64,000 bases of DNA, taken from positions 620,001 to 684,000 of the forward strand of contig CAWAGF010000001.1 of the NCBI GenBank assembly GCA_963781675.1, read 5' to 3'. The stretch comes from SCTD01 sp963781675. Lineage in GTDB: Bacteria; Actinomycetota; Actinomycetes; Mycobacteriales; SCTD01. The notes beneath the pieces were generated by a model. That model was given only the letters and a program-made list of their open reading frames with translations. It was not told the DNA's origin and did not search any database. The translations under genes and the position numbers were made by a program. Of the stretch, positions 51,487 through 61,655 are shown in pieces (position 1 is the first letter of the stretch; each line of letters begins with the position of its first letter).

Positions 51487-51779
51487 GCCGTGCGGAGCCG
51501 ACCCCGGACGGCCGCTACGTCGTCATCGACGGCCGCCGCTGGCGGGCCACCGACCCGGCGATCCCGGAGGACGTCGCCGCCGCGCTGCGCAAGGTGCTGA
51601 TGAGCGCCCGGCGCGACGTCGGCACCGCCCTGCGGGCGAAGGACGAGGAGGCCGAGAAGGCCGCCCGCGCACGGGTGCACGCCGCGAAGACCGCGCTCGG
51701 CGAGCGGGGCACGCCGTGGTGGGAGCAGAGCGACGAGGAGCGCAGGGCCCGCTGGGAGTCCGGCCTGCCGGACGCCTAG
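51483..51779 (+). CDS. Small charged protein (annotated as biopolymer transporter Tol in relatives)
   Basis: A 98-aa soluble protein: RYVVIDGRRWRATDPAIPEDV followed by a charged helix LRAKDEEAEKAARARVHAAK and GTPWWEQSDEERRARWESG. Homologues are common in actinobacteria and proteobacteria, usually as hypothetical or 'Tol' by transfer only. ATG overlaps the transporter stop by 4 bp. Confidence 0.78.
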   Translation: MSRAEPTPDGRYVVIDGRRWRATDPAIPEDVAAALRKVLMSARRDVGTALRAKDEEAEKAARARVHAAKTALGERGTPWWEQSDEERRARWESGLPDA

Positions 51780-52342
51780 CGCCGGCGCAGGACCCACAGC
51801 GCGACGACGACGTGCCAGCCGTCGACGACGGTCAGCCCCAGCCGCTGCAGGCCGCCGCTGCGGTCCGCCACCAGCACGGAGCCGACCAGCGCGAGCGCGC
51901 AGACGACCCCGACGACCGCCGAGGTGGCCGCCGCCCGCGCGTGCCCCAGCCGGCGCAGCGGGGCGGCTGCCAGCAGCGGCGTGAGGGCCATGCCGACGTA
52001 CCCGGTCCCGGCTGCCACCGCGTGCGCGACGTCCTGCGGCCGGCCGCCCTCCCGGGTCAGCGGCAGCAGCGCGACGGCCAGGGTGGCCAGCCCCGCGACG
52101 GCCGCGGCCACGGCCACCCCCGTCCCCAGCACGCGCCGCAGCAGCAGCGCCCACAGCGGCACCAGGACGCCGAACGCGACGAAGCCGGCGCTCATCAGCG
52201 GCCGCGTGTCCGCGCCCTCCCGCGCGAGCTGGCTGATCGCGTCGCGCAGCGGCTCGTACCCGCTCGTCCGCAGACCGCCGACCACCCAGGCGGCGACGAA
52301 CGCGCAGGGCCCGAGGACACCGCACACCGCGAGCCGCTTCAT
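51776..52342 (-). CDS. DUF998 membrane protein
   Basis: A 188-aa protein with five to six hydrophobic helices and the DUF998 signature around EPLRDAISQLAREGADTRPLMSAGFVAFG. Function unknown. ATG at 52342; the stop overlaps the convergent small gene by 4 bp. Confidence 0.83.
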   Translation of the reverse strand: MKRLAVCGVLGPCAFVAAWVVGGLRTSGYEPLRDAISQLAREGADTRPLMSAGFVAFGVLVPLWALLLRRVLGTGVAVAAAVAGLATLAVALLPLTREGGRPQDVAHAVAAGTGYVGMALTPLLAAAPLRRLGHARAAATSAVVGVVCALALVGSVLVADRSGGLQRLGLTVVDGWHVVVALWVLRRR

Positions 52343-52398
52343 CCGGGCAGCCTGCCACCTGCCGGGTTCCCGGCCGGGTGCCCGGGCAGGAGCCCTGC

Positions 52399-52680
52399 AT
52401 GACCCAGCCGCTGCCCCCCGAGCCCCACGACGGCCTCAAGGCCGACGCCGACCCCGAGCGCACGAGCAACGAGCAGAACCAGACGAGCGGGCGGGCCGGC
52501 GCCGGGTCGAGCGGCGTCTTCGCCCCGACCTCGGCGCCCGCGGACGAGCAGCCGTCGCTCGCCGTCGGCGGCGGGACGGCAGGCGGCGACCCGGTGGCCG
52601 GCGTGACCGCGGACGCCGACGACGTGGCGGACGCCGTCCCCGGCGACACCGGTCCGGAGCACCCCGGCACGCGTCGGTAG
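52399..52680 (+). CDS. Small acidic disordered protein
   Basis: A 93-aa hydrophilic protein rich in Asp, Glu, Gly, Ala and Pro (MTQPLPPEPHDGLKADADPE...), predicted disordered. ATG at 52399 with AGGAG upstream. Function unknown; composition is like the 42448-42672 product. Confidence 0.55.
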   Translation: MTQPLPPEPHDGLKADADPERTSNEQNQTSGRAGAGSSGVFAPTSAPADEQPSLAVGGGTAGGDPVAGVTADADDVADAVPGDTGPEHPGTRR

Positions 52681-52715
52681 CGGCGGCCCGAGGGGTCCGG
52701 TGCCGTCGCGACGCG

Positions 52716-54143
<1,428 letters not shown>

Positions 54144-54151
54144 CTGTGCTC

Positions 54152-56155
54152 CTAGGCCGCGGGGGCGTCGTCGAGGGCCTTCTCGGCCTGGGCGGGGATG
54201 GGCTGCTCGTCGCGCTGCCCGCTGATCTGCTCCGCGGTGCGGTGCGCGAGGGCCATGCAGGTGAGCATCGGGTTGGCGCCGGAAGGCGTCGGGAACGCGC
54301 TGGTGTCGCCGATCCAGACGCCCGGCACGTCGTGCAGCTCGCCGGTCGGCTGCGCGACCGAGGTCGCCGGGTCGGTGCCCATGCGGGCGCTGCCCATCTG
54401 GTGCGCCGAGCCCATGAAGAGCCCGCCCGCGCCGATGTGCACCTGGTCCAGCTCGTCGCACCAGGCGTCGACGTCGTCGCCGCGCTTCCAGACGCGGGGC
54501 GTCGCGCCGAACCACAGCTCCTCCGCGCCGGCCGCCTCGTGCAGCTTGGCCATCACGCGCAGGCCCTTGCGGTAGGCGGCGATGTCGCGCTCGTCGGTCA
54601 GCGCGTAGGCGTGCACCGCCTCGCCCTGCTCGTCGATCGTGACGGTCCCGCCCTTGTGGTCGCGCAGGACGAACAGGAAGTCGGCCATCCGCCCGAGCTT
54701 GCTCATCGCCTCCTTGGCCTGCTTGCCGTCACGGCGCGCGAGCTGGAAGGCGAAGACGCCGGAGTACCACTGCGAGCCCTCGACGAGGATCCCGTAGCCG
54801 TCGCCCAGGTCGCGGAACTCGTCCATGACACCGGCCTGCGGCGGGCCCCACCAGGCCTGCTGGTCCTCGGCGTAGACGCCGAAGATGCCGGCGCTCGGGT
54901 GCAGGTAGAGGTTCTGGCCGACGGCCGGGCCGCCGATGCCGGAGCGCAGCAGCAGCGCGGGCGTCTCGAGCGCGCCGCAGGCCACGACGACGTCCTTGGC
55001 GCGGACGGTGACGCGGCGGGTCTCGCCGGTCTCCGGGTCGGTCCAGGTGGCGGCCACGCCGCAGGCGCGACCGTCCTCGACGCACACCTGGTCGGCCTTG
55101 GCGTTCGGCACGATGACCGCGCCGTTGTCGTAGGCGTCGCGCAGGTAGGTGTTGAGCGTGCCCATCTTGCTGCCGCTCGGGTCGCCGAACTGCGTGTAGC
55201 CGGCAGCGACCGGGTCGTAGGTCTCCGGGTCCACGTTGCGCACTGCGGTGTGCATCGACCAGCCGAGCGCCTTGGCGCCCTCGGCCATCCGCTGGTGCGG
55301 GCCGTTGAAGTCCGAGCACTGGTCGTTGGCCTTCATGCGCGCGAGGACGGCCTCGAGGTGCCGGTCGAACTCGTCGCTGTCCACGTCGGTGAGCCCGTGC
55401 TCGCTCGCCCACTCCTGGCGCACCTCGGCGCTGGGCTTGACGCAGTTGTGCCAGTTGATCGTGGTGCCACCGCCGAGGGTCGCGCCCGCCAGCAGGCCGA
55501 TGTTGCCGTCGGAGGAGACGGCGATGCCGCCGCGGTACATCATCGTCTGGCTGGACTCGATCTCGAGCTGGCGGTAGTCGCGCTCGCTCGAGGCGCGGCC
55601 CGCCTCCAGGACGACGACCTTCTTGCCCTGCGTCGCGAGCACGCCCGCGATGGTGCCGCCGCCCGCACCGGACCCGACGACGACGACGTCGGCCTCGAGC
55701 ACCTCGCCGTCCTGCGGGACGTGTGGCGTGATGTACGGCTCGTCCGCCGGCGGCGTGACCTGCGGGCCGGGGTAGCCGTACTGCGCCCAGAAGGGGTTCC
55801 GGCCGCTCTCGTCGGTGATCGAGTGCGCCAGCAGGCAGCTCGCCCCGCGCAGCGTCGAGATCGCGATCAGCGCCTCGGGCGCGAGCGCCATGGCGGTGCC
55901 GAGCATCCCCTCCCGGGTGTTGCGGCCCTGGTGCTGGAAGCCGAGCATCGCCAGGCCGTCGAGCAGCTGCGCCATGCCGGTCTGGTCGGCCTCGGGCAGC
56001 TCGGCGAAGGCCTGCTCCATGGCGACGTCCGCGCCGACGTCGGAGCCCTTCAGCCGCCAGAAGCCGTGCGGGTCGTCCTCCACCTCGAGGGACGGGACGG
56101 CGGTGTCGACCAGCGAGCGCAGGACCTCGCGCTGGGTCGGGGTCAGGTCAGCCAC
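54152..56155 (-). CDS. GMC-family FAD oxidoreductase (long-chain alcohol oxidase type)
   Basis: 667 aa. An N-terminal helical domain of about 150 residues (LTPTQREVLRSLVDTAVPSL; ITDESGRNPFWAQYGYPGP), then an FAD Rossmann motif VVVVGSGAGGGTIAGVLA (about 154-171), GGGTTINWHNCVKPS, NVDPETYDPV, and the C-terminal active-site region GSAHQMGSARMG with GVWIGDTSAFPTPSGANPM. Similar to fatty-alcohol oxidase/choline dehydrogenase relatives. GTG at 56155 follows GAGGAG. First gene of the operon with the ALDH. Confidence 0.9.
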   Translation of the reverse strand: MADLTPTQREVLRSLVDTAVPSLEVEDDPHGFWRLKGSDVGADVAMEQAFAELPEADQTGMAQLLDGLAMLGFQHQGRNTREGMLGTAMALAPEALIAISTLRGASCLLAHSITDESGRNPFWAQYGYPGPQVTPPADEPYITPHVPQDGEVLEADVVVVGSGAGGGTIAGVLATQGKKVVVLEAGRASSERDYRQLEIESSQTMMYRGGIAVSSDGNIGLLAGATLGGGTTINWHNCVKPSAEVRQEWASEHGLTDVDSDEFDRHLEAVLARMKANDQCSDFNGPHQRMAEGAKALGWSMHTAVRNVDPETYDPVAAGYTQFGDPSGSKMGTLNTYLRDAYDNGAVIVPNAKADQVCVEDGRACGVAATWTDPETGETRRVTVRAKDVVVACGALETPALLLRSGIGGPAVGQNLYLHPSAGIFGVYAEDQQAWWGPPQAGVMDEFRDLGDGYGILVEGSQWYSGVFAFQLARRDGKQAKEAMSKLGRMADFLFVLRDHKGGTVTIDEQGEAVHAYALTDERDIAAYRKGLRVMAKLHEAAGAEELWFGATPRVWKRGDDVDAWCDELDQVHIGAGGLFMGSAHQMGSARMGTDPATSVAQPTGELHDVPGVWIGDTSAFPTPSGANPMLTCMALAHRTAEQISGQRDEQPIPAQAEKALDDAPAA

Positions 56156-56238
56156 GTGCGGCTCCTCGGACGGTGTGTGACGGGTGTCTCAAACTATCCG
56201 GAAGTTCCTGCACGCGCGATGCAGGTGCGCGGACCCCG

Positions 56239-56502
56239 TCAGGAGCGCTGCGGGATCCCGCGTGCCTTGTCCCGCTCGATGGCGGCGTGCCGGCGCCGGC
56301 AGTACCGCACGCCGTACAGCCCGAGGGCGATCCCGTAGCCGCACATGCCCAGCCACCAGCCGTGCACGTCCTGGCCGGCCAGCCGCAGCACGAGCAGCAC
56401 CGCGAGGGCCGCCGTCCAGGCCGCGGTGATGACCGCGACGACCGTCACGTCGTCGGTCTCGAGCGGCGCCGGGTCGGGGCGCGAGACACGTCGGCTGGGC
56501 AC
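56239..56502 (-). CDS. DUF2530 membrane protein
   Basis: An 87-aa protein: PLETDDVTVVAVITAAWTAAL and GWWLGMCGYGIALGLYGVRY form two membrane helices; the C-terminus is basic (RRRHAAIERDKARG). Conserved in actinobacteria; function unknown. GTG at 56502 is chosen because TACGGT lies 6 nt upstream; a longer ATG at 56553 would overlap the start codon of the divergent permease gene. Confidence 0.82.
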   Translation of the reverse strand: MPSRRVSRPDPAPLETDDVTVVAVITAAWTAALAVLLVLRLAGQDVHGWWLGMCGYGIALGLYGVRYCRRRHAAIERDKARGIPQRS

Positions 56503-56508
56503 GACGCC

Positions 56509-56514
56509 ACCGTA
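56509..56514 (-). promoter_or_regulatory. -10 box for the DUF2530 gene (leaderless)
   Basis: TACGGT on the minus strand, 6 nt before the GTG at 56502. Confidence 0.55.
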
Positions 56515-56551
56515 CGCGGGTACGGGCGGCGGCTCTGGCACCCTCTGCGCC

Positions 56552-58012
56552 ATGACGACGCAGGAGACCCCGCAGCAGACGCAGCGCCAGACCGGCCTCG
56601 ACCGCTACTTCCGGATCAGCGAGAGGGGGTCCAGCGTCCGCCAGGAGGTCCGCGGCGGCGCGGCCACGTTCTTCACGATGGCGTACATCGTCGTGCTGAA
56701 CCCGCTCATCATCGGCACCGTCCCGGACGCGGACGGCCGCACGCTCGGCATCCCTCAGGTCGCCGCCGTGACCTGCCTGGTGGCCGCGGTCATGACCATC
56801 CTGATGGGGCTGATCGGCCGCTACCCGTTCGCCATCGCGACCGGGCTGGGGCTCAACGCCTTCGTGACGTTCTCGATCGCCTCTCAGATGAGCTGGGCGG
56901 ACGCGATGGGCCTGGTCGTCCTCGAGGGCCTGGTCATCGCGCTGCTCGTGCTCGTGGGCCTGCGCACCGCCGTGTTCAACGCGATCCCGATGCAGCTCAA
57001 GACGGCGATCAGCGTCGGCATCGGCCTGTTCATCGCGCTCATCGGCCTGGTGGACGCCGGCTTCGTGCGGCGCACCGACGCCGGGCCGGTCCCGGTGCAG
57101 CTCGGCTCGGGCGGCGAGCTGTCCGGCTGGCCGACGCTCGTCTTCGTGTTCGGCCTGCTGCTGACCGCGGTCCTCGTCGCCCGCCGCACCCGCGGGGCGA
57201 TCCTCATCGGCATCGTCGTCACGACGCTGGTCGCCATCGTGGCCGAGGCCGTCTTCGACATCGGCCCGTCGTTCGTCTCGCCGGACGACATCAACCCCAA
57301 GGGCTGGCAGCTCAACGTGCCGAGCCTGCCCGACAAGGTGTTCGACACCCCCGACCTGTCGCTGCTCGGCGACTTCTCGCTGTTCGGCGGCTTCGAGCGG
57401 GTGGGCGTCGTCGCCGCGCTGCTGCTCGTGTTCACGCTCATGCTGGCGGACTTCTTCGACACGATGGGCACCGTCGTCGGCGTCGGCCAGGAGGCGGACC
57501 TGCTCGACGAGGAGGGCCGCCTGCCTGGTGCCGACCGCGTGCTGCTCGTCGACTCGCTGGCGGCCGTCGCCGGTGGCGCCGCCTCCGCGTCGTCGAACAC
57601 CACCTACATCGAGTCCGCAGCCGGCGTCGGCGACGGCGCGCGCACCGGCCTGGCCAGCGTCTTCACCGGGCTGCTGTTCCTGGTCGCGCTGCTCGTCACC
57701 CCGCTGGTGTCGATCGTGCCGTTCGAGGCCGCGTCTCCCGCGCTGGTGATCGTCGGCTTCCTGCTGCTCACCCAGATCCGCAACATCGACTTCGACGACT
57801 ACGCGATCGCGATCCCGGCGTTCCTGACCATCGTGCTGATGCCGTTCACGTACTCCATCACCAACGGCATCGGCGCCGGCTTCGTCTCGTACGCGCTGCT
57901 CAAGGCGACGCAGGGCAAGGCCCGGGAGATCAGCCCGCTGCTGTGGGTCATCGCCGCGCTGTTCCTCGTCTACTTCGGCATCGACCCGATCGAGAACGCC
58001 CTCGTCGACTGA
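56552..58012 (+). CDS. NCS2-family purine permease (AzgA type)
   Basis: 486 aa, about 13 helices. Landmarks of the AzgA/guanine-hypoxanthine group: GLDRYFRISERGSSVRQEVRGG, FFTMAYIVVLNPLI, ATGLGLNAFVTFS, LADFFDTMGTVVGVG, and SSNTTYIESAAGVGDGARTG. Imports hypoxanthine/adenine/guanine or related bases (family inference). ATG at 56552, without SD. It ends before the second palindromic repeat. Confidence 0.92.
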   Translation: MTTQETPQQTQRQTGLDRYFRISERGSSVRQEVRGGAATFFTMAYIVVLNPLIIGTVPDADGRTLGIPQVAAVTCLVAAVMTILMGLIGRYPFAIATGLGLNAFVTFSIASQMSWADAMGLVVLEGLVIALLVLVGLRTAVFNAIPMQLKTAISVGIGLFIALIGLVDAGFVRRTDAGPVPVQLGSGGELSGWPTLVFVFGLLLTAVLVARRTRGAILIGIVVTTLVAIVAEAVFDIGPSFVSPDDINPKGWQLNVPSLPDKVFDTPDLSLLGDFSLFGGFERVGVVAALLLVFTLMLADFFDTMGTVVGVGQEADLLDEEGRLPGADRVLLVDSLAAVAGGAASASSNTTYIESAAGVGDGARTGLASVFTGLLFLVALLVTPLVSIVPFEAASPALVIVGFLLLTQIRNIDFDDYAIAIPAFLTIVLMPFTYSITNGIGAGFVSYALLKATQGKAREISPLLWVIAALFLVYFGIDPIENALVD

Positions 58013-58024
58013 CCGATCCCCTCC

Positions 58025-58097
58025 GTGATCCACAGAAGCATCGACGGCGTAGGGCGGCTCGCCGGCCGCTGAGGACGCCGATCCTTCTGTGGATCAC
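58025..58097. repeat. 73-bp palindromic intergenic repeat, copy 2
   Basis: GTGATCCACAGAAG ... CTTCTGTGGATCAC: the outer 14 bp on each side are perfectly complementary, and more pairs follow inside. Same length and internal GCCGCTGAGGACG as copy 1 (42685-42757). It may also terminate the permease transcript. Confidence 0.85.
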
Positions 58098-58115
58098 CGG
58101 GGGTCGACTGACGGG

Positions 58116-58139
58116 AATCGTTAGCGGTGCGAACGACTT
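58116..58139. promoter_or_regulatory. Candidate MarR operator
   Basis: AATCGTT - 9 nt - AACGACTT: inverted TCGTT/AACGA half-sites about 10 bp before the MarR start. Candidate by position and symmetry only. Confidence 0.45.
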
Positions 58140-58148
58140 GCATCAGGT

Positions 58149-58577
58149 GTGCCCGCCTCCACCGACACCGCGCTCGCCAGCGGCCTGCGCCTCGCGGTCA
58201 TGCGGCTGGCCCGCCGGATGCGGTCCGAGCGCGCTGACACCAGCCTCACGCTGACCCAGCTCGCCGCCCTCGCGACGCTGGAGCGGCACGGCCCGCTCAC
58301 GCCCCGCGAGCTCGCGGCGGCGGAGCGGGTCAGCCCGCCGAGCCTCACCCGGATCGCCGCCTCGCTGGAGGCCGCGGGGCTGGTCAGCCGCACCGACCAC
58401 CCGTCGGACGGTCGGCAGGTCCTGCTCGCGGTCACGGATGCCGCCGTCGCGCTGCTGCGCGAGGACCGCCGGCGCCGCGACGCCTGGCTGGCGCAGCGGC
58501 TGCGCGAGCTCGACGCGGAGGACCGGGACGTGCTGCGTCAGGCCGCCGAGGTGCTCGACCGGCTGGCGAGCTCGTGA
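58149..58577 (+). CDS. MarR-family regulator
   Basis: 142 aa winged-helix repressor: LTQLAALATLERHGPLTPREL, the recognition helix SPPSLTRIAASLEAAGLVSR, and the wing DHPSDGRQVLLAVTDA. GTG at 58149. Its stop overlaps the start of the MFS gene by 4 bp, so it probably controls that exporter. Confidence 0.9.
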   Translation: MPASTDTALASGLRLAVMRLARRMRSERADTSLTLTQLAALATLERHGPLTPRELAAAERVSPPSLTRIAASLEAAGLVSRTDHPSDGRQVLLAVTDAAVALLREDRRRRDAWLAQRLRELDAEDRDVLRQAAEVLDRLASS

Positions 58578-59896
58578 ACCCACCCCACGACGTCGCTCGC
58601 TGGCGCTCACGACCCCGCGGGGGCCCCGGGAGTCAGACCTTCCGCAGCCTGAAGAACCGCAACTACCGGCTGTTCGCCGGCGGCCAGGTCGTCAGCCTGT
58701 CCGGCACCTGGGGCCAGCGCGTCGCGCAGGACTGGCTGGTCCTCGAGCTCTCCGGCAACAGCGGCGTCGCGCTGGGCATCACCACAGGCCTGCAGTTCCT
58801 GCCCGTCCTGCTGTTCGGGCTGTACGGCGGCGTCCTCGCCGACCGCTACGACAAGCGCAAGCTGCTGCTCGGCGCGCAGGCGGCGATGGGCGTCCTGGCG
58901 CTCGTGCTCGCGGTGCTCGACCTGTCCGGCGCCGTCCAGCTGTGGCACGTCTACGCGCTGGCCTTCGCGCTCGGCCTCGCCTCGGTCGTCGACACCCCGG
59001 TGCGGCAGGCCTTCGTGGTGGAGATGGTCGGACCGGACGACCTCCCCAACGCGGTCAGCCTCAACAGCGCGACCTTCAACAGCGCGCGCATCATCGGGCC
59101 GGCCGTCGCCGGCGTCGCCATCGCGGCGGTCGGCACCGGGTGGGTCTTCGCCGCGAACGCCCTGTCGTACGTCGCGGTCCTGCTGGGGCTGCGCGCGATC
59201 CGCACCGCCGAGCTGTTCCCGAGCAAGCGGCTGGAGCGCGCCAGGGGCCAGCTGCGCGAGGGGCTGGCCTACGTCCGGCAGCGCCCGGACCTGCTCGTGC
59301 CGATGGTGCTCGTCTTCATGGTCGGCACCTTCGGGCTGAACTTCCAGATCACGCTGGCGCTCGTGGTGAAGGAGGTCTTCGGGCGCAGCGCCGGCGCGTA
59401 CGGCCTGCTGTCGGCCTTCCTCGCCGTCGGCTCCCTGCTCGGTGCGCTGCTGAGCGCCCGGCGCAGCGGACCGCCGCGCCAGCGGACCCTGTTCGCTGCC
59501 GTCCTCGCCTTCGGCCTGCTGGAGGTCCTCGTCGGGCTCGCGCCGACGTACGAGGTGATGGCGCTGCTGCTCGTGCCGACCGGCGTCGCCGTCCTCACCT
59601 TCACCACCACGGCGAACTCGATCATCCAGCTGGGCAGCGCGCCGCAGGTCCGCGGCCGGGTGATGGCCCTCTACATCCTGGTCTTCCTCGGCGGCACGCC
59701 CGCCGGGGCGCCGCTCATCGGCGCGCTCGCCGAGGCGTTCGGCCCGCGCAGCAGCATCGTCGCGGGCGGCGTCGTCACGGCGCTGTCCGGGCTCACTGCG
59801 GCGGTCGTCATGACCCGGCTCCGGTCGCTGCGCCTGGAGGCGCACCTGGTGCGCCGGCGCCCGCACGTGCACGTCCGGCGGCTGGGCCTGGAGTGA
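58574..59896 (+). CDS. MFS exporter (MFS_3/EntS-like)
   Basis: 440 aa, 12 predicted helices. Typical MFS_3 features: SLKNRNYRLFAGGQVVSLSGTWGQRVAQDWLVLEL, GLYGGVLADRYDKRKLLL (motif A), DTPVRQAFVVEMVGPDDLPNAVSLNS, GPAVAGVAIA. Coupled to the MarR gene by a GTGA overlap. Substrate unknown, likely a small toxic or secreted compound. Confidence 0.9.
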   Translation: MNPPHDVARWRSRPRGGPGSQTFRSLKNRNYRLFAGGQVVSLSGTWGQRVAQDWLVLELSGNSGVALGITTGLQFLPVLLFGLYGGVLADRYDKRKLLLGAQAAMGVLALVLAVLDLSGAVQLWHVYALAFALGLASVVDTPVRQAFVVEMVGPDDLPNAVSLNSATFNSARIIGPAVAGVAIAAVGTGWVFAANALSYVAVLLGLRAIRTAELFPSKRLERARGQLREGLAYVRQRPDLLVPMVLVFMVGTFGLNFQITLALVVKEVFGRSAGAYGLLSAFLAVGSLLGALLSARRSGPPRQRTLFAAVLAFGLLEVLVGLAPTYEVMALLLVPTGVAVLTFTTTANSIIQLGSAPQVRGRVMALYILVFLGGTPAGAPLIGALAEAFGPRSSIVAGGVVTALSGLTAAVVMTRLRSLRLEAHLVRRRPHVHVRRLGLE

Positions 59897-59909
59897 GGCC
59901 CGTCGCCGG

Positions 59910-60191
59910 CTAGCCGTGCAGCGCGCCGTCGGTCTCCGACAGCACGATCTCGTCGTAGACCAGGTCCTTGACGATCGTGTCCGGCGGGGTCCAGCCGGAC
60001 TCCATCAGGTGCCGGTAGAGCGCCGCCCGTGCCTGGAGCACGCCCTCAGCGGCGGCCAGGCTCCGGTCGAGCATCTCCTGGTCGACGGCCAGACCGCTGC
60101 GCAGCTTCTCCTCGATGCCGTCGCGCCGGATGATCGCCGCGTGCAGGGCCCAGAAGCGGCTCAGGAGCTCGTGGTCCCGGTCCTCGTTCAT
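59910..60191 (-). CDS. Hypothetical protein
   Basis: A 93-aa soluble helical protein: DRDHELLSRFWALHAAIIRRDGIEEKLRSG, then MLDRSLAAAEGVLQARAALYRHLMESGW. No family recognised. ATG at 60191 follows GGAGG. It lies downstream of the serC operon on the same strand. Confidence 0.7.
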   Translation of the reverse strand: MNEDRDHELLSRFWALHAAIIRRDGIEEKLRSGLAVDQEMLDRSLAAAEGVLQARAALYRHLMESGWTPPDTIVKDLVYDEIVLSETDGALHG

Positions 60192-60252
60192 GGCGTTCCT
60201 CCGATCGGCCCGGCGGTGTCCCCCGCTGCCTCGGCCGGTCGGGCCGTCCGCT

Positions 60253-60516
60253 TCAGTGGCGTTCGGGTGACATGTCCGTACTGCCCGATCCGGGGCCGTC
60301 GACGCGCCTGCCCGGGCGGCGCCGCCGGACCGCCCGCCCGAGCGAGCCCGGCCGGGCGGCGGAGGCGAGGCAGGCCACCACGAGCAGCAGCACCGGCAGG
60401 CCGAAGCCCACGAAGAACGCCTGCACGTACCAGGGCTTGCCGCCGAACTCGCTCACGATCGGCGCGCACAGCAGCAGGAGCAGCGCGGCGAGCGCGACGT
60501 TGAAGACGCGCGGCAC
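60253..60516 (-). CDS. Small membrane protein
   Basis: An 87-aa protein with two hydrophobic helices (VFNVALAALLLLLCAPIVS and WYVQAFFVGFGLPVLLLVVACLA) and a basic C-terminus. GTG at 60516 begins 26 bp after the serC stop. A small membrane gene next to serC occurs in other actinobacteria. Function unknown. Confidence 0.65.
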   Translation of the reverse strand: MPRVFNVALAALLLLLCAPIVSEFGGKPWYVQAFFVGFGLPVLLLVVACLASAARPGSLGRAVRRRRPGRRVDGPGSGSTDMSPERH

Positions 60517-60528
60517 CCACGCCTGCGG

Positions 60529-60554
60529 GAGCGGCTCCTGACTCAGAGCCGCTC
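60529..60554. terminator. Hairpin at the end of serC
   Basis: GAGCGGCTC (60529-60537) pairs with GAGCCGCTC (60546-60554) around an 8-nt loop that contains the serC stop codon. Confidence 0.5.
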
Positions 60555-61655
60555 CACGACGTGGTCGATGCACGCCGTCAGCGCCTCGACGTCCGACGGC
60601 TCGACCGCCGGGAACATCGCGATGCGCAGCTGGTTGCGGCCCAGCTTGCGGTACGGCTCGGTGTCCACGATGCCGTTGCTGCGCAGCACCTTCGCCACCT
60701 GTGCGGCGTCGACGGACGCGTCGAGGTCGATCGTGCCGATGACCTGCGAGCGCATCGCCGGGTCCTGGACGAACGGCGACGCGACCGGGCTCTTGTCGGC
60801 CCAGCCGTAGAGCACGTCGCTGGACTCGCGGGTGCGGGCGACCGCCCAGGACAGGCCGCCCTGCGCGTTCATCCAGTCGACCTGCTCGGCCATGAGGAAG
60901 ATCGTCGCGAGCGCCGGGGTGTTGTAGGTCTGGTCCAGCCGGCTGTTGTCCAGCGCGATCGACAGGTCGTACGACGCCGGCACCCAGCGATCGCTGGACC
61001 GGATGCGCGCGATCCGCTCGACGGCGGCCGGCGAGACCAGCGCCAGCCACAGCCCGCCGTCGGAGGCGAAGCTCTTCTGCGGTGAGAAGTAGTAGACGTC
61101 GAACTGCGACGCCTCGACGGGCAGACCGCCGGCACCGCTGGTCGCGTCCACCGCGACGAGGGCGCCCTCGTCCGCGCCCTCGACCCGTGCGATCGGCATC
61201 ATCACGCCGGTCGAGGTCTCGTTGTGCGTCAGCGCGTAGAGGTCGACGCCCGCCTCGGCGACCGGCAGCGGGTGCGTGCCGGGGTCGCTCTTCACGATCG
61301 ACGGCTCGTCGAGGAACGGCGCCTGCTTCGCCGCGGTCGCGAACTTCGAGCTGAACTCGCCGAAGGACAGGTGCTGCGACCTCCGCTCGATGAGGCCGAA
61401 CGTCGCGATGTCCCAGAACTCCGTGGCGCCGCCGTTGCCGAGCAGCACCTCGTAGCCGTCCGGCAGGCTGAACAGGTCGCGCAGGCCGCGGCGCAGCCGG
61501 CCGACCTGGTCGCGCACCGGCGCCTGCCGGTGCGACGTGCCGAGGTAGGACCGGCCGGTCGCGACGAGCGCCTCCAGCTGCGCCGGGCGCACCTTGGAGG
61601 GCCCGGCGCCGAAGCGCCCGTCCTGCGGGAGCAGGTCCTGGGGGATCTCGAGCAT
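60543..61655 (-). CDS. serC: Phosphoserine aminotransferase SerC
   Basis: PLP enzyme of serine synthesis (370 aa, the short actinobacterial type). Seen: PQDGRFGAGPSKVRPAQLEAL at the start, YLGTSHRQAPV, the PLP Lys in YYFSPQKSFASDGGLW (about residue 190), and a C-terminus with RKLGRNQLRIAMFP. ATG at 61655 overlaps the stop of the citrate synthase gene (TGATG), so the two are coupled. Confidence 0.95.
   Translation of the reverse strand: MLEIPQDLLPQDGRFGAGPSKVRPAQLEALVATGRSYLGTSHRQAPVRDQVGRLRRGLRDLFSLPDGYEVLLGNGGATEFWDIATFGLIERRSQHLSFGEFSSKFATAAKQAPFLDEPSIVKSDPGTHPLPVAEAGVDLYALTHNETSTGVMMPIARVEGADEGALVAVDATSGAGGLPVEASQFDVYYFSPQKSFASDGGLWLALVSPAAVERIARIRSSDRWVPASYDLSIALDNSRLDQTYNTPALATIFLMAEQVDWMNAQGGLSWAVARTRESSDVLYGWADKSPVASPFVQDPAMRSQVIGTIDLDASVDAAQVAKVLRSNGIVDTEPYRKLGRNQLRIAMFPAVEPSDVEALTACIDHVVERL

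Noticed and set aside
56503..56553. Longer DUF2530 start at ATG 56553
   Set aside because: Would share bases with the permease start codon; GTG 56502 has a well-placed TACGGT box and matches the family length.
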